Source: Siphonodentalium dalli (lineage: Eukaryota > Mollusca > Scaphopoda > Gadilida > Siphonodentaliidae). From it: a DNA stretch of 64,000 nt. Below the pieces are notes generated by a model, which did not search any database, had not been told where the DNA came from, and was given only the letters and a program-made list of their open reading frames with translations. The DNA is taken from contig CP136065.1 of assembly GCA_032622095.1 (NCBI GenBank), positions 24,931,141 through 24,995,140 of the forward strand, given 5' to 3'. This document shows positions 1-10,064 of this stretch, one piece after another. The stretch's first letter is position 1; the number at the start of each line of letters is the position of its first letter. The translations under genes and the position numbers were made by a program.

Positions 1-173
1 ACGCGCTTTGGTTTTTCAGTATATACCTTTGGTACCTTTAGTGTTTAGTATATACCGAAATCATCCACGATACTGTCGCATCAGATTTCGCCCCATATGA
101 ACGATTAAGGTCCTATACCGAAATGTATCCTAGACTGGTCAGAATCAGAATAATTTATTCCATGACCAATCAT

Positions 174-192
174 AACAATATATAGTACATAA
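174..192 (+). promoter_or_regulatory. TATA-like box of the duplicated unit
   Basis: The run AACAATATATAGTACATAAA lies about 100 bp before the GC-rich hairpin and about 430 bp before the first in-frame ATG. It is repeated unchanged in copy 2 near 5106-5124. TATA-like strings are common in AT-rich DNA. The case rests on its position ahead of open frames that end before AATAAA signals. Confidence 0.3.
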
Positions 193-288
193 AGCGTAAA
201 GACATTAGACATTCATTCCCCAGCCAGCGGTTGAGCGGGTAGGACGTATTGTTTACATTGCGTCTTATCGCTGTTCCCGTTGACTGGT

Positions 289-347
289 CTAAGTCGCTTG
301 TGAGTTGTGTGGCCTTCCCTTCGGGGACCGCTGCCCGAGCGACTTAG
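289..347 (+). other. GC-rich hairpin in the putative leader
   Basis: CTAAGTCGCT (289-298) pairs perfectly with AGCGACTTAG (338-347). The enclosed 39 bases contain a second possible pairing around a CCTTC...GGGG segment. The same 59 bases recur in copy 2 at 5221-5279. It could be an RNA structure in a leader or a DNA palindrome with no function. Confidence 0.4.
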
Positions 348-471
348 GTGAGATGTTTACTAACCTGGCAGATGATTATGGATTGAATCCCCTCTGCTTT
401 GTTGGCGGCCTTGGATAGACTACATGTGTTGACACCCTTAGCTGGACACTGTGCCGGGCTAAGGGGGCTTC

Positions 472-777
472 GTGAGTCTATCTGTGGAATACAGGACTGG
501 AGCAGCTGGACACCACCACGGGCTCAAGACCGTCAGCGGGGATGTCACCACCGGAGCAGGGACGAGGAGGAAGAAGACCCCTCCACGTCGTCGCCGGGAC
601 GCAGCTCGGATGGTTGAGTGGAGAAAGAAGAAGGCAGCTGTTGATCGGCCGGCTGCCTCTTTCCACTCGGCCGCGAAGACTGTTGGTCGCCTGGATTCCA
701 CCGACGATGCTACCGGTAGTCCAGCCCGGGAGAGGTATGAGAGACGCCCAGACACCCCTCCCCCGCTGGAATGCTGA
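472..777 (+). CDS. Small basic open frame, retroelement gag-like (uncertain)
   Basis: The frame is open from a GTG at 472, and its first ATG is at 610, so the real start is unclear. The product is strongly basic: a RRKKTPPRRRRDAAR stretch followed by WRKKKAA, then a Ser/Arg/Pro-rich tail ending in PPPLEC. Basic linkers of this style occur in gag-like proteins of invertebrate retroelements, but I see no zinc knuckle or enzyme motif. The local sequence is clearly more GC-rich than its flanks, which fits an inserted or constrained segment. The end overlaps the start of the next frame (ATGCTGA). In copy 2 a single A-to-T change makes an in-frame TAG, so at least one copy is broken. Coding status is inferred only. 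Confidence 0.3.
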   Translation: MSLSVEYRTGAAGHHHGLKTVSGDVTTGAGTRRKKTPPRRRRDAARMVEWRKKKAAVDRPAASFHSAAKTVGRLDSTDDATGSPARERYERRPDTPPPLEC

Positions 778-1136
778 CTGATGCCACCCAGACAGCCGCT
801 GCTGATGCCGTGATGGAGACAGAGTCTTCATTCAACCCGATGACTCCGGAATACATCAGCCCGGAGTCATCCATCTCCACCACGACCATCAGCACCAACA
901 ACAACAGCACCGGATCCACTTCAGTGGATAACGACCTCAACCTCGATAGCGACGACAAAGCATATCGGGAAGAGCAAACTGAGTTCCTCAGAAAGATGAA
1001 GGAGGAGATGGCAGAAAGAGAAAAATTCCTCAAAAGAAGAAAAAGCAAAATACGAACAAGACATGGCCTCCTCCACATCAGCAGCTACAGCAATAGCACA
1101 CAGGGAAAAAAGAAACCAAAGAAAAAAAATATATAG
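771..1136 (+). CDS. Small acidic/Ser-Thr-rich then coiled-coil, Lys-rich open frame
   Basis: The frame starts at ATG 771 and encodes 121 residues. Residues 1-30 are Ala/Thr/Met-rich. Residues 30-62 are Ser/Thr/Asn-rich (TTTISTNNNSTGSTS). Residues 63-95 are charged and probably helical (YREEQTEFLRKMKEEMAERE). The C-terminal quarter is Lys/Arg-rich and ends KKPKKKNI. No signal peptide or known domain is visible. The layout resembles a DNA- or RNA-binding accessory protein or a gag fragment. In copy 2 one A-to-T change gives a TAA three codons earlier, so this frame stays essentially open in both copies while the upstream frame does not. I do not recognise the family. Confidence 0.35.
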   Translation: MLTDATQTAAADAVMETESSFNPMTPEYISPESSISTTTISTNNNSTGSTSVDNDLNLDSDDKAYREEQTEFLRKMKEEMAEREKFLKRRKSKIRTRHGLLHISSYSNSTQGKKKPKKKNI

Positions 1137-1270
1137 ATCATTTTCATTACAGCTTCACCATTTCATGTTTAATGTATAACCATTACATGTCCCATCCAAA
1201 ATTACAAAGTGGGTTGTAGTGAAGGGGTGCCACCCCTTCCAAATCCTCCCATGCCCAGTTCTAAATCCCC

Positions 1271-1283
1271 AATAAAGAATAAA
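1271..1283 (+). promoter_or_regulatory. Two overlapping AATAAA polyadenylation signals
   Basis: AATAAA occurs at 1271-1276 and 1278-1283, about 135 bp after the second open frame ends. With the upstream TATA-like box this outlines a compact intronless transcription unit of about 1.1 kb. Copy 2 has the same pair near 6203-6215. Confidence 0.35.
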
Positions 1284-1360
1284 GAATGACAAATTAGACA
1301 AGTCATGTGGAGGCGACATGACCTATCAGGGTCGTCTTCCTGTCGCCACCCTAAAATTAA

Positions 1361-2240
1361 AGAAAGGATTTTTATAAAAGTCACAGGCTCACGGCTTGTT
1401 ATCCAATCCTCATTTGAACTATTTGTTTTTTCTATATATGTATAGTTATCAATGTTATGTTCTGTTCTTCGTTTATATAAATATTGTTTACACTAAAATT
1501 AAAGATATTGCTATTGATTCTTTCAATAATAAGTCCGGTCGTGACATGTGAGAGCTGGTTACATCTTGTTTTATCCATTTGTTCAAGATTAACTCAAGTC
1601 GTTATGACTAGAATTATTTATTAAATATTTCATCTTGATTAGAATTAGTCAGTTTAGCACAGCATTCAACCATATTTAATGGTGCAAGTGGACAGTTTGA
1701 TATGTCGTTTAGATCATCGAACTTTTTCCATAAGTGAATTTTTTTTTTTAATCTGCAAAATTGTATTAAAATTGAATACTGCAAGTTCAATGTCCACATG
1801 CACACATATCATTACAGACATATAAAATATATATATATGTTAAATATAATTTTCAATGTATTAGCAAATATACAATGGTAGAAAAGGAACAATCGGAGTG
1901 AGGCACTGGGGTATGGAGTCTGTAATCCCAGGTGTTGGCGACGATTTGTCCACATTTGTTCATGTTAGTTTCTATGCACCCCTCGGTGGCTCAGTGTTTA
2001 AAGTGGACAGCTCGTTAGACATCCAACGAGAGCGACAATGCTTCAATTCCAGATTTATGATCCACTCGTTGATGGGTTTTAGTGGCATGTGGTCTACATA
2101 CAGTGGAGTTATTTCCCGGTGTTCAACACTCTGCCCACTCCTTGGTGTAAACAATATTTATTTGAACGAAAGAACAGAACATCAGATTGACAATTATGCA
2201 TATAGAAAAAACATAGTTCAAATGAGGATTGGATAACAAG
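1361..2240. mobile_element. Inverted-repeat element, right arm truncated (copy 1)
   Basis: The left arm (about 1361-1492) is the imperfect reverse complement of 2145-2240. The arms share the inner pair CTTGTTATCCAATCCTC / GAGGATTGGATAACAAG. In copy 2 the right arm continues another 34 bp. Here it stops at 2240, exactly where the duplication ends. Confidence 0.8.
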
Positions 2241-2999
2241 GGTCCATGACACCCTGATTAGAGTTATCGTTCGTGTGTAAATACGATGCATGTCACGTCT
2301 AATCTCCGGAGCTTGATCTTTCTGCAGTGACTGCAAATTACGACGCGTCGGTTGTGTGATAACGGCGTCGATATGCTGACAGATTTTGCGCCCTGGCAGA
2401 AATATTAGATTCCATAGCTGTAAATAGAAAAATGGACACCATATCTGCAATGTAGATATTTCTGTTTGTAGATACTAAAGGGGATTCTTAATTGATGTGA
2501 CATATGTTTGAACAGAATACATTTTTCTAAAAACTAAATGTATCAAATCAAACTGCAAGTGAATCATTATGAAAATCACAAAACCTAAAAGGTAATATTG
2601 TGATCTAGTAGACTTAGTTTACTAGCGTAAAAGTATTGAAAACCGTTTTTCTAGTAAAAACCAGGTAGATCATGGCTTCTTTTTTTTCAAAGAAATTACC
2701 AAACATTATCTAACCGTGTCCTTTCTCAAAAAATAAACCACTAGTTGCACTAGTTAAGTGTTCTAGCGTTCTGATTAACCAATCTGTTTCAAGATGTAAA
2801 GTCATTTCTGGAAGGCTTAGATTTGGTAAAACATTACCACGGATGTTAGGTCCAATTCGTCACCCCCTGTTTATATCCGGTTTAAGGGAAGCATATGTTT
2901 AAGCCCCCCTATTAGAGCTAAAACCAGAAATTGAACTCGATACCTTCGATCTGAGTGATCCAGGGTAACCCGCTCCTAGTTTAGAGATCCTGAATAATC
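2241..2999. other. Spacer between duplicated units, no gene seen
   Basis: AT-rich sequence not repeated after copy 2. The small frames on both strands lack recognisable motifs. I see nothing supportable here. Confidence 0.6.
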
Positions 3000-3617
3000 A
3001 AAGGTGGATTATCTCTTTGTAAACATGTACTATATAGTTACCGGGATATAAAGGTGGATTATCTCTTTGTAAACATGTACTATATAGTTACCGGATATAA
3101 AGGTGGATTATCTCTTTGTAAACATGTACTATATAGTTACCGGGATATAAAATATTAGATCTGAATCGAAGACTCCTGTCCGGAAATTCTTCTATCGATT
3201 GATATTCAATTTATTTCGAATATTTTCTGGTCTAAAAAGGTGTGGTTGTTAAGCTAACGCACAATAGAGGTTACTGTTAACAGAGACCAGAAATATTATT
3301 GTGCAATTTTGTCACAAATAAACGTTAATTATACTCATTATCGCTTATAACTATGGAATAAAACAATACAACCAATCAATCTGGGACATTTGACATTCGA
3401 TGCGTAGCCATAGGAACAGCCTAATGCTATATATCGCTATAGGGTATCACCCGAATGGTCTGTTCTAAAAATAGACAAATAAACGGGCCCAATAAAATAT
3501 TCGAAATAAAATCAATATTAATTGATAGAAGCTTATCCGGACAGGTGTCTTCGGTTCATATTTATTATTTTATACCCACGCAACTATTTAAAATTTGTTA
3601 TTTAAAGAGATAACCCA
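3000..3617. mobile_element. Family E inverted-repeat element with triplicated left end
   Basis: The left arm begins AAAGGTGGATTATCTCTTTG, and its first ~49 bp are tandemly repeated three times (3000-3147). The arm then continues through a segment around TCCTGTCCGGA. The right arm (about 3480-3617) is the imperfect reverse complement. A second copy in the opposite orientation lies at 54388-54918. No transposase frame is present, so it is non-autonomous. Confidence 0.8.
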
Positions 3618-3925
3618 AATTTAACCTAACCTAAACCGAATCCCTGTATCAGATATCCTGTAATTCCAGTCTCAAATATATTTGGCAACAGAGATCCTGT
3701 ATTCGCCCACCCCTACATATTTTAGCACAGGCTGCCCGTGTGAGAATAGCTATGTGAGATTTCCCTATCTCACACCACACGTGGCTGCTGTCTCACCCTA
3801 CCCACGTGGCTGATTTATATACTTAATTAAGAGTTAGGACTAGCTTAACGGTCCACCGGCATGCATTGTGTAAACTAAAACAATAGCGAATGAATGCTGA
3901 ATGCTTTAATTGTCAACGCTGCAAA

Positions 3926-4325
3926 TTAACCCTTTACCCAACAGAACGGCCCTGTGCCAATGCATTCTCTTATATATGCGAGTCGACCATAGGTCGCCTC
4001 GCATATATAAGAGAATGCATTGGCTTAACACATTAAAAATTATAAAATTGTTAAAGAATGTAAGAAAAAATGGTAAAAAGTGTTAAAAAAAGATTTTTTT
4101 TAGGCCAATGCATTCTCTTATATATGCGAGGCGACCTATGGTCGACTCGCATATATAAGAGAATGCATTGGCACAGGGCATAACTGTAACCATCACAATG
4201 TGGTCAATGAGCCGGTTCCAATGATATCCATATTTGTATGGTTCTATTGAGACAGACCGAAGATATTTTAGGCTGTTGAAGCTTTATTTGGCCGGTTTTG
4301 GCCGGTTTGTTGGGTAAAGGGTTAA
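3926..4325. mobile_element. piggyBac-type MITE, family A copy 1
   Basis: A 392-bp body lies between TTAA at 3926-3929 and TTAA at 4322-4325. Its ends are CCCTTTACCCAACA and the reverse complement. TTAA target sites with CCC-starting ends are the piggyBac signature. Inside are two long hairpins, each with a 27-bp perfect stem (GCCAATGCATTC...) around a GTCGACCATAGGTCGC-type loop. The two are reverse complements of each other and are separated by an AT-rich spacer. There is no coding capacity. Confidence 0.9.
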
Positions 4326-4487
4326 TGCAGAACCAACAGTATATCACTTCACGTTTCAATAAATTCGTATGAATTCGTGGACGCTAATGGAAATCTAGAT
4401 ATGCCTCCAACTGATTAAACACAGATAACCTTCAAACAGAAGTCCAATTGCAAACGCAGTTGCATAAAATGCAATATAAACGTCTAG

Positions 4488-4606
4488 TTATTAGTCCAAG
4501 TCTGCTCGTACTAAAAACCATTATTGGGATATTGTAAAACTAGCAACTCGCAATCCCAATATCTTAGCTGGTTTTAGTACGAGTAGACTTGGAATAACTA
4601 TACGTG
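4488..4606. repeat. Hairpin inverted repeat
   Basis: About 45 bp beginning CTAGTTATTAGTCCAAG is matched in reverse complement before 4606. The small loop sits near TAAAACTAGCAACTC. It is non-coding and is probably a short foldback element. Confidence 0.7.
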
Positions 4607-4932
4607 CGAACACATTCGATCAAAAAGAAGACCAATTCTCCAAAGGGAATCGTACTTGTGGATTTCGTAAAATAAATGATGCTTTACAACGATGTTCATC
4701 GATGCATTAAATCGTCGAACTCGTTAAACTAACATTTTCCGTCATATAAACAGAAACATGATCAATTATCCTTTTATGGTACAAGGACATTTCCCATGAC
4801 AAGCACAGTTAGTCTAGTTGTAAAGACTTCATATCAATACGCGCGTTTCAAGGAATTCATGCCAGGTGCAATGAGGTTGTGACGTAGGCAAGTAGATTTC
4901 ACTCAAGCGAATTAAACCTGCTCGCGCGGCTA

Positions 4933-7172
4933 ACGCGCTTTGGTTTTTCAGTATATACCTTTGGTACCTTTAGTGTTTAGTATATACCGAAATCATCCAC
5001 GATACTGTCGCATCAGATTTCGCCCCATATGAACGATTAAGGTCCTATACCGAAATGTATCCTAGACTGGTCAGAATCAGAATAATTTATTCCATGACCA
5101 ATCATAACAATATATAGTACATAAAGCGTAAAGACATTAGACATTCATTCCCCAGCCAGCGGTTGAGCGGGTAGGACGTATTGTTTACATTGCGTCTTAT
5201 CGCTGTTCCCGTTGACTGGTCTAAGTCGCTTGTGAGTTGTGTGGCCTTCCCTTCGGGGACCGCTGCCCGAGCGACTTAGGTGAGATGTTTACTAACCTGG
5301 CAGATGATTATGGATTGAATCCCCTCTGCTTTGTTGGCGGCCTTGGATAGACTACATGTGTTGACACCCTTAGCTGGACACTGTGCCGGGCTAAGGGGGC
5401 TTCGTGAGTCTATCTGTGGAATACAGGACTGGAGCAGCTGGACACCACCACGGGCTCAAGACCGTCAGCGGGGATGTCACCACCGGAGCAGGGACGAGGA
5501 GGAAGAAGACCCCTCCACGTCGTCGCCGGGACGCAGCTCGGATGGTTGAGTGGAGATAGAAGAAGGCAGCTGTTGATCGGCCGGCTGCCTCTTTCCACTC
5601 GGCCGCGAAGACTGTTGGTCGCCTGGATTCCACCGACGATGCTACCGGTAGTCCAGCCCGGGAGAGGTATGAGAGACGCCCAGACACCCCTCCCCCGCTG
5701 GAATGCTGACTGATGCCACCCAGACAGCCGCTGCTGATGCCGTGATGGAGACAGAGTCTTCATTCAACCCGATGACTCCGGAATACATCAGCCCGGAGTC
5801 ATCCATCTCCACCACGACCATCAGCACCAACAACAACAGCACCGGATCCACTTCAGTGGATAACGACCTCAACCTCGATAGCGACGACAAAGCATATCGG
5901 GAAGAGCAAACTGAGTTCCTCAGAAAGATGAAGGAGGAGATGGCAGAAAGAGAAAAATTCCTCAAAAGAAGAAAAAGCAAAATACGAACAAGACATGGCC
6001 TCCTCCACATCAGCAGCTACAGCAATAGCACACAGGGAAAAAAGAAACCAAAGAAATAAAATATATAGATCATTTTCATTACAGCTTCACCATTTCATGT
6101 TTAATGTATAACCATTACATGTCCCATCCAAAATTACAAAGTGGGTTGTAGTGAAGGGGTGCCACCCCTTCCAAATCCTCCCATGCCCAGTTCTAAATCC
6201 CCAATAAAGAATAAAGAATGACAAATTAGACAAGTCATGTGGAGGCGACATGACCTATCAGGGTCGTCTTCCTGTCGCCACCCTAAAATTAAAGAAAGGA
6301 TTTTTATAAAAGTCACAGGCTGACGGCTTGTTATCCAATCCTCATTTGAACTATTTGTTTTTTCTATATATGTATAGTTATCAATGTTATGTTCTGTTCT
6401 TCGTTCATATAAATATTGTTTACACTAAAATTAAAGATATTGCTATTGATTCTTTCAATAATAAGTCCGGTCGTGACATGTGAGAGCTGGTTACATCTTG
6501 TTTTATCCATTTGTTCAAGATTAACTCAAGTCGTTATGACTAGAATTATTTATTAAATATTTCATCTTGATTAGAATTAGTCAGTTTAGCACAGCATTCA
6601 ACCATATTTAATGGTGCAAGTGGACAGTTTGATATGTCGTTTAGATCATCGAACTTTTTCCATAAGTGAATTTTTTTTTTTAATCTGCAAAATTGTATTA
6701 AAATTGAATACTGCAAGTTCAATGTCCACATGCACACATATCATTACAGACATATAAAAAATATATATATGTTAAATATAATTTTCAATGTATTAGCAAA
6801 TATACAATGGTAGAAAAGGAACAATCGGAGTGAGGCACTGGGGTATGGAGTCTGTAATCCCAGGTGTTGGCGACGATTTGTCCACATTTGTTCATGTTAG
6901 TTTCTATGCACCCCTCGGTGGCTCAGTGTTTAAAGTGGACAGCTCGTTAGACATCCAACGAGAGCGACAATGCTTCAATTCCAGATTTATGATCCACTCG
7001 TTGATGGGTTTTAGTGGCATGTGGTCTACATACAGTGGAGTTATTTCCCGGTGTTCAACACTCTGCCCACTCCTTGGTGTAAACAATATTTATTTGAACG
7101 AAAGAACAGAACATCAGATTGACAATTATGCATATAGAAAAAACATAGTTCAAATGAGGATTGGATAACAAG
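4933..7172 (+). repeat. Duplicated unit, copy 2
   Basis: A near-perfect repeat of 1-2240. The two copies are separated by 2,692 bp of unrelated sequence (2241-4932). Unlike copy 1, this copy runs on into the rest of the inverted-repeat arm (to about 7207). The simplest reading is therefore that copy 2 carries the original right-hand junction and copy 1 is the duplicate. A long-LTR element is less likely because the copies do not end at LTR-like boundaries. Confidence 0.95.
5404..6059 (+). pseudogene. Copy 2 of the two overlapping small frames, first one broken
   Basis: This matches 472-1136. The first frame has AAG to TAG at 5557, which truncates the basic segment right after MVEWR. The second frame (ATG at 5703, stop at 6057-6059) is intact apart from losing three C-terminal residues to a new TAA. 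Retention of the second frame with loss of the first may mean only the second is a gene, or that neither is selected. Confidence 0.4.
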
Positions 7173-7207
7173 CCATGAGCCTATGGCTTTTCTAAAACAT
7201 CCTTTCC
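6293..7207. mobile_element. Inverted-repeat element, complete (copy 2)
   Basis: The left arm (about 6293-6425) and right arm (7077-7207) are ~130-bp imperfect inverted repeats, roughly 85% alike by eye. The outer end is near GAAAGGATTTTTATAAAAG. No transposase is present. The segment just inside the right arm, 6816-7077, belongs to the dispersed repeat X, so the element has either captured or inserted into that repeat. Confidence 0.75.
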
Positions 7208-7641
7208 TCTAGAAATGTTACCCAGATTGTCAATACAGACAGCTACAGGGTAAAGAGGGCGGGAATTTGAATATTGTTCTGTGTTTTCAAATAAATGTTG
7301 GGAAGTTAGATAATGACATACGTAGGAAAGATAATGAAGTAGGTAGGAAAGAAGTGTGATAAATGATGTATGCCCAGTCCTTCCCCACAACATTATACCA
7401 ATGGCCACGTGGTTAACCATTTCTGTACTAAATGGATAATCCCATTCAGTTGTAAAAGGGTCTATTCTTCGTGTGGAGGGCTGTTCCGGAAATGTGAGCA
7501 GACGACAGGCAAACGAAAAGACACAACAGAAGGATTTCTATTCAATGGAAATAAATGTTCAGATATACATGTACCAAGTGCAACGCCAAGCGTGACATAC
7601 GCTATCTACGCTCAGTTTAGGAAGTGCGAAATCATTACTAC
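6816..7641 (+). repeat. Repeat X, split copy
   Basis: 6816-7077 and 7371-7641 match consecutive parts of the copy that starts at 8247. They are separated here by the right arm of the inverted-repeat element and about 165 bp of other sequence (7207-7370). The break lies near TGCCCACTCCTT / TGCCCAGTCCTT. The small frame 7370-7765 crosses this repeat and is not a gene. Confidence 0.75.
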
Positions 7642-7691
7642 ATGCATGGATGGACAATTCAATTCAATTCAAAGAAATCCAACTGCTGTAC

Positions 7692-8220
7692 TTAAAGGCA
7701 CGAGTGGCGTTCGTTGCAGAAATATTCATATTTGTTCAAATCGCAATCAACAGAAGGGATATTGAAATATATATAGTTTTGTTCATATGCCAAACATAAT
7801 TCAGCGCGTAAATAGTATATTGTCGTCAAGACGTACGATGGTGTACGTAAACAAGAGCCTGCTCGTGTTTGTTACAGAAGTTTTGCTTCTGTTTACATAA
7901 CACAGCGCAATTCTATTGGTTAATCACACACAAATTATAATCGCTCTTTATTATTTCCATATCAGGAAAACAGTAACAAATAACGCTCTTTATGTTTACC
8001 ATATCGGATCAAAACAAAAGACATGTTCTGCAACGTTTTTTGCTTTTGTTTACATAACAAAGGAAAAAATTTGACAATAACATACTGTTTATGCCATATT
8101 TCTGATGGGTATAAGAACAATGTCTGTCTATATTTTACTATTCTTTCTGTTTATGGCGGTTTTTGATGGATTTGAATATTTTAACAGCATAACCACCGCC
8201 AACACCGCCGTATCTTTAAG
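7692..8220. mobile_element. Family H foldback element, copy 1
   Basis: The imperfect inverted ends start at TTAAAGGCACGAGTGGCG and finish at CGCCAACACCGCCGTATC. The interior carries paired inverted segments with the string GCTCTTTATTATTT / AATAATAAAGAGCG and CTTGTTTACG-like motifs. Other copies are at 9650-10064, 25231-25724 and 48542-49077. No open frame fits a transposase. Confidence 0.8.
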
Positions 8221-8296
8221 TTCCTATCGAAACGTGTCACAGACTGGTAGAAAAGGAACGATCGGAATGAGGCATCGGGGAATGGAGTCTGTAATC

Positions 8297-8424
8297 CACA
8301 GGGGCCTGTAAGGCGCTCCGCTGTCCGCCCCCCCCCCTTTGCGCTGCTATTATACTACCATTAACGGTGTATATGGGCAGCGCAAAAGGGGGGCGGACAG
8401 CGGAGCGCGTTACAGGCCCCTGTG
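8297..8424. mobile_element. hAT-type MITE, 128 bp
   Basis: Almost the whole element is a hairpin. The ends CACAGGGGCCTGTAA and TTACAGGCCCCTGTG are perfect inverted repeats, and inner C-rich and G-rich arms also pair. It is flanked by the 8-bp direct repeat CTGTAATC (8289-8296 and 8425-8432). The other X copies (1884-2145 and 6816-7077) show the empty site. An 8-bp target duplication with CAGGGG-like ends is typical of hAT elements. Confidence 0.92.
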
Positions 8425-8926
8425 CTGTAATCCCAGGTGTTGGCGACGATTTGTCCACATTTGTTCATGTTAGTTTCTCTGCACCCTTCGGTGGCTGAGT
8501 GTATAAGGTGAACAGTTCGTTAGACGACCAACGATGGCGACAATGCTTCAATTCCAGATATATATGAGGATTTATGATCCACGTTAAGGGGGGGGTAAGT
8601 TGGTTTTAGTGGCATGTGGTCTACATGCAGTGGAGTTATTTGCCGGTGTTAAACACTCTGCCCAGTCCTTCCCCACAACATTATACCAATGGCAACGTGG
8701 GTAACCCTTTCTATACTAAATGGATGATCCCATTCAGTTGTAAAGGGGTCTATTCTTCGTTTGGAGGGCTTTTCCGGAAATGTGAGCAGACGACAGGCGA
8801 ACGAAAAGACACAACAGAAGGATTTCTATTCAATGGAAATAAATGTTCAGATATACATGTACCAAGTGCAACGCCAAGCGCGACATATGCTATCTACGCT
8901 CAGTTTAGGGAGTGCGAAATCATTTA

Positions 8927-9328
8927 AATGGGAACAAGTCATTTTGGGGTCATTCGGCAAAAAAACATGGCTGCCAGCAGCCATCTTGGATTTAAAAATT
9001 CAACCCTTTAGCACGGGCTAAAGGCCATACTGTCTGCCTGATCATCATAAAATGTGTCGTTTGTGTTAATATTGACATGTAGATGTAATGAGTCATTTTG
9101 GGGTCATTCGGCCAAAATACATGGCCACCACCAGCCATCTTGGATTTTACTCTTCGCATGACTAAATTCTTTGTCGTACCTTTGGTAGGATCATCATCAA
9201 ATTTGTTATGGATGTTAATATTGACATGTAGATGTACATGGGTCATTTTGGGGTCATTCGGCCATAAAACATGGCTTCTCGCAGCCATCTTGGATTTTAC
9301 TCTTTGCATGACTAAATCCTTTGGCCTT
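8927..9328 (+). repeat. Three-unit block of the ~163-bp dispersed repeat
   Basis: Three units carry TCATTTTGGGGTCATTCGG, ATGGCCGCCA-like and GCCATCTTGGAT segments. They are the same monomer as the large array at 33.1-35.6 kb. The block interrupts repeat X cleanly, between CA and TTACTAC if read that way. Confidence 0.85.
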
Positions 9329-9649
9329 ACTACATGCATGGATGGACAATTCTGTTATTTTCTAAATAAAAAAAGATCGGTAAATCTGGGGACATCATGA
9401 GATTAAACCCATTTTATCTTTTGGATAACATTCCAAAGATATTCAAATCCAACTGCTGTACTTAAGTAACAATGCACAATGTGAAGCAATGATGGAGATC
9501 AATCCTGATGTATTTATTTTTCCAAATAACATGCAATGCCGGCCACTGATACTGGAGCTACAATGCAAAATGTATATACATACCGAAAATTCAATTTAAT
9601 TTTATTCCAACAAGGACCATAACTCTGCTAACATTAAATGGACGAACCC

Positions 9650-10064
9650 CATCAGAAATATGGCATAAACAGTATGTTATTGTCAAATGTCTTTCCTTTG
9701 TTATGTAAACAAAAGCTAAAAACGTTACAGATCGTGGCTTTTGTTTATATCAGGATATGGTTAACATAAAGAGCGTTATTTGTTACTGTTTTCCTTATAC
9801 GGAAATAATAAAGAGCGTTTATATCATTTGTGTGTGATTAACCAATAGAATTGCGCTGTGTTATGTAAACAGAAGCAAAACTTCTGTAACACGAACAGGC
9901 TCTTGTTTACGTTCACCATCGTACGTCTTGACGACAATATACTATTTACGCGCTGATTATGTTTGGCATATGAACAAAACTATATATATTGTAATATTCC
10001 TTCTGTTGATGGCGATTTGAACAAATATGAATATTTCTGCAACGAACGCCGCCCGTGCCTTTAA
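9650..10064. mobile_element. Family H foldback element, copy 2 (left end eroded)
   Basis: Interior and right end match the 48.5-49.1 kb copy closely, including the CGAACGCCGCCCGTGC end. The left arm is missing or unrecognisable before about 9640. It is in reverse orientation relative to copy 1. Confidence 0.75.

Larger units (their letters stand above)
1..2240 (+). repeat. Duplicated unit, copy 1 (cut by window start)
   Basis: This segment matches 4933-7172 at a constant offset of 4,932 bp. I found only about five substitutions and no net length change, so identity is above 99%. It begins inside the repeat because the window starts there, so the full unit length is unknown. It contains a TATA-like box, a hairpin, two overlapping small frames, polyadenylation signals and the left part of an inverted-repeat element. 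Similarity to copy 2 stops sharply after 2240, inside the right arm of that element. Confidence 0.95.
8247..9470 (+). repeat. Repeat X, copy carrying two insertions
   Basis: This copy reads continuously through the site where the 7.0-7.6 kb copy is split. It carries its own insertions: a 128-bp hAT-type MITE (8297-8424) and a three-unit ~163-bp repeat block (8927-9328). X resumes at ACTACATGCATGGATGGAC and ends near CCAACTGCTGTACTTAA. The frames 8616-8927 and 8761-9021 come from this repeat. Confidence 0.75.

Noticed and set aside
2915-2990. tRNA-derived SINE or tRNA gene on the minus strand (TTGAACTCGATACCTTCGATC)
   Set aside because: The B-box resemblance is weak and no A box or acceptor-stem pairing could be laid out.
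1-7172. LTR retrotransposon with 2.2-kb LTRs
   Set aside because: Copy 2 similarity to the element runs past the copy 1 boundary, the boundary lies inside an inverted-repeat arm, and no primer-binding site, pol frame or target duplication is visible.
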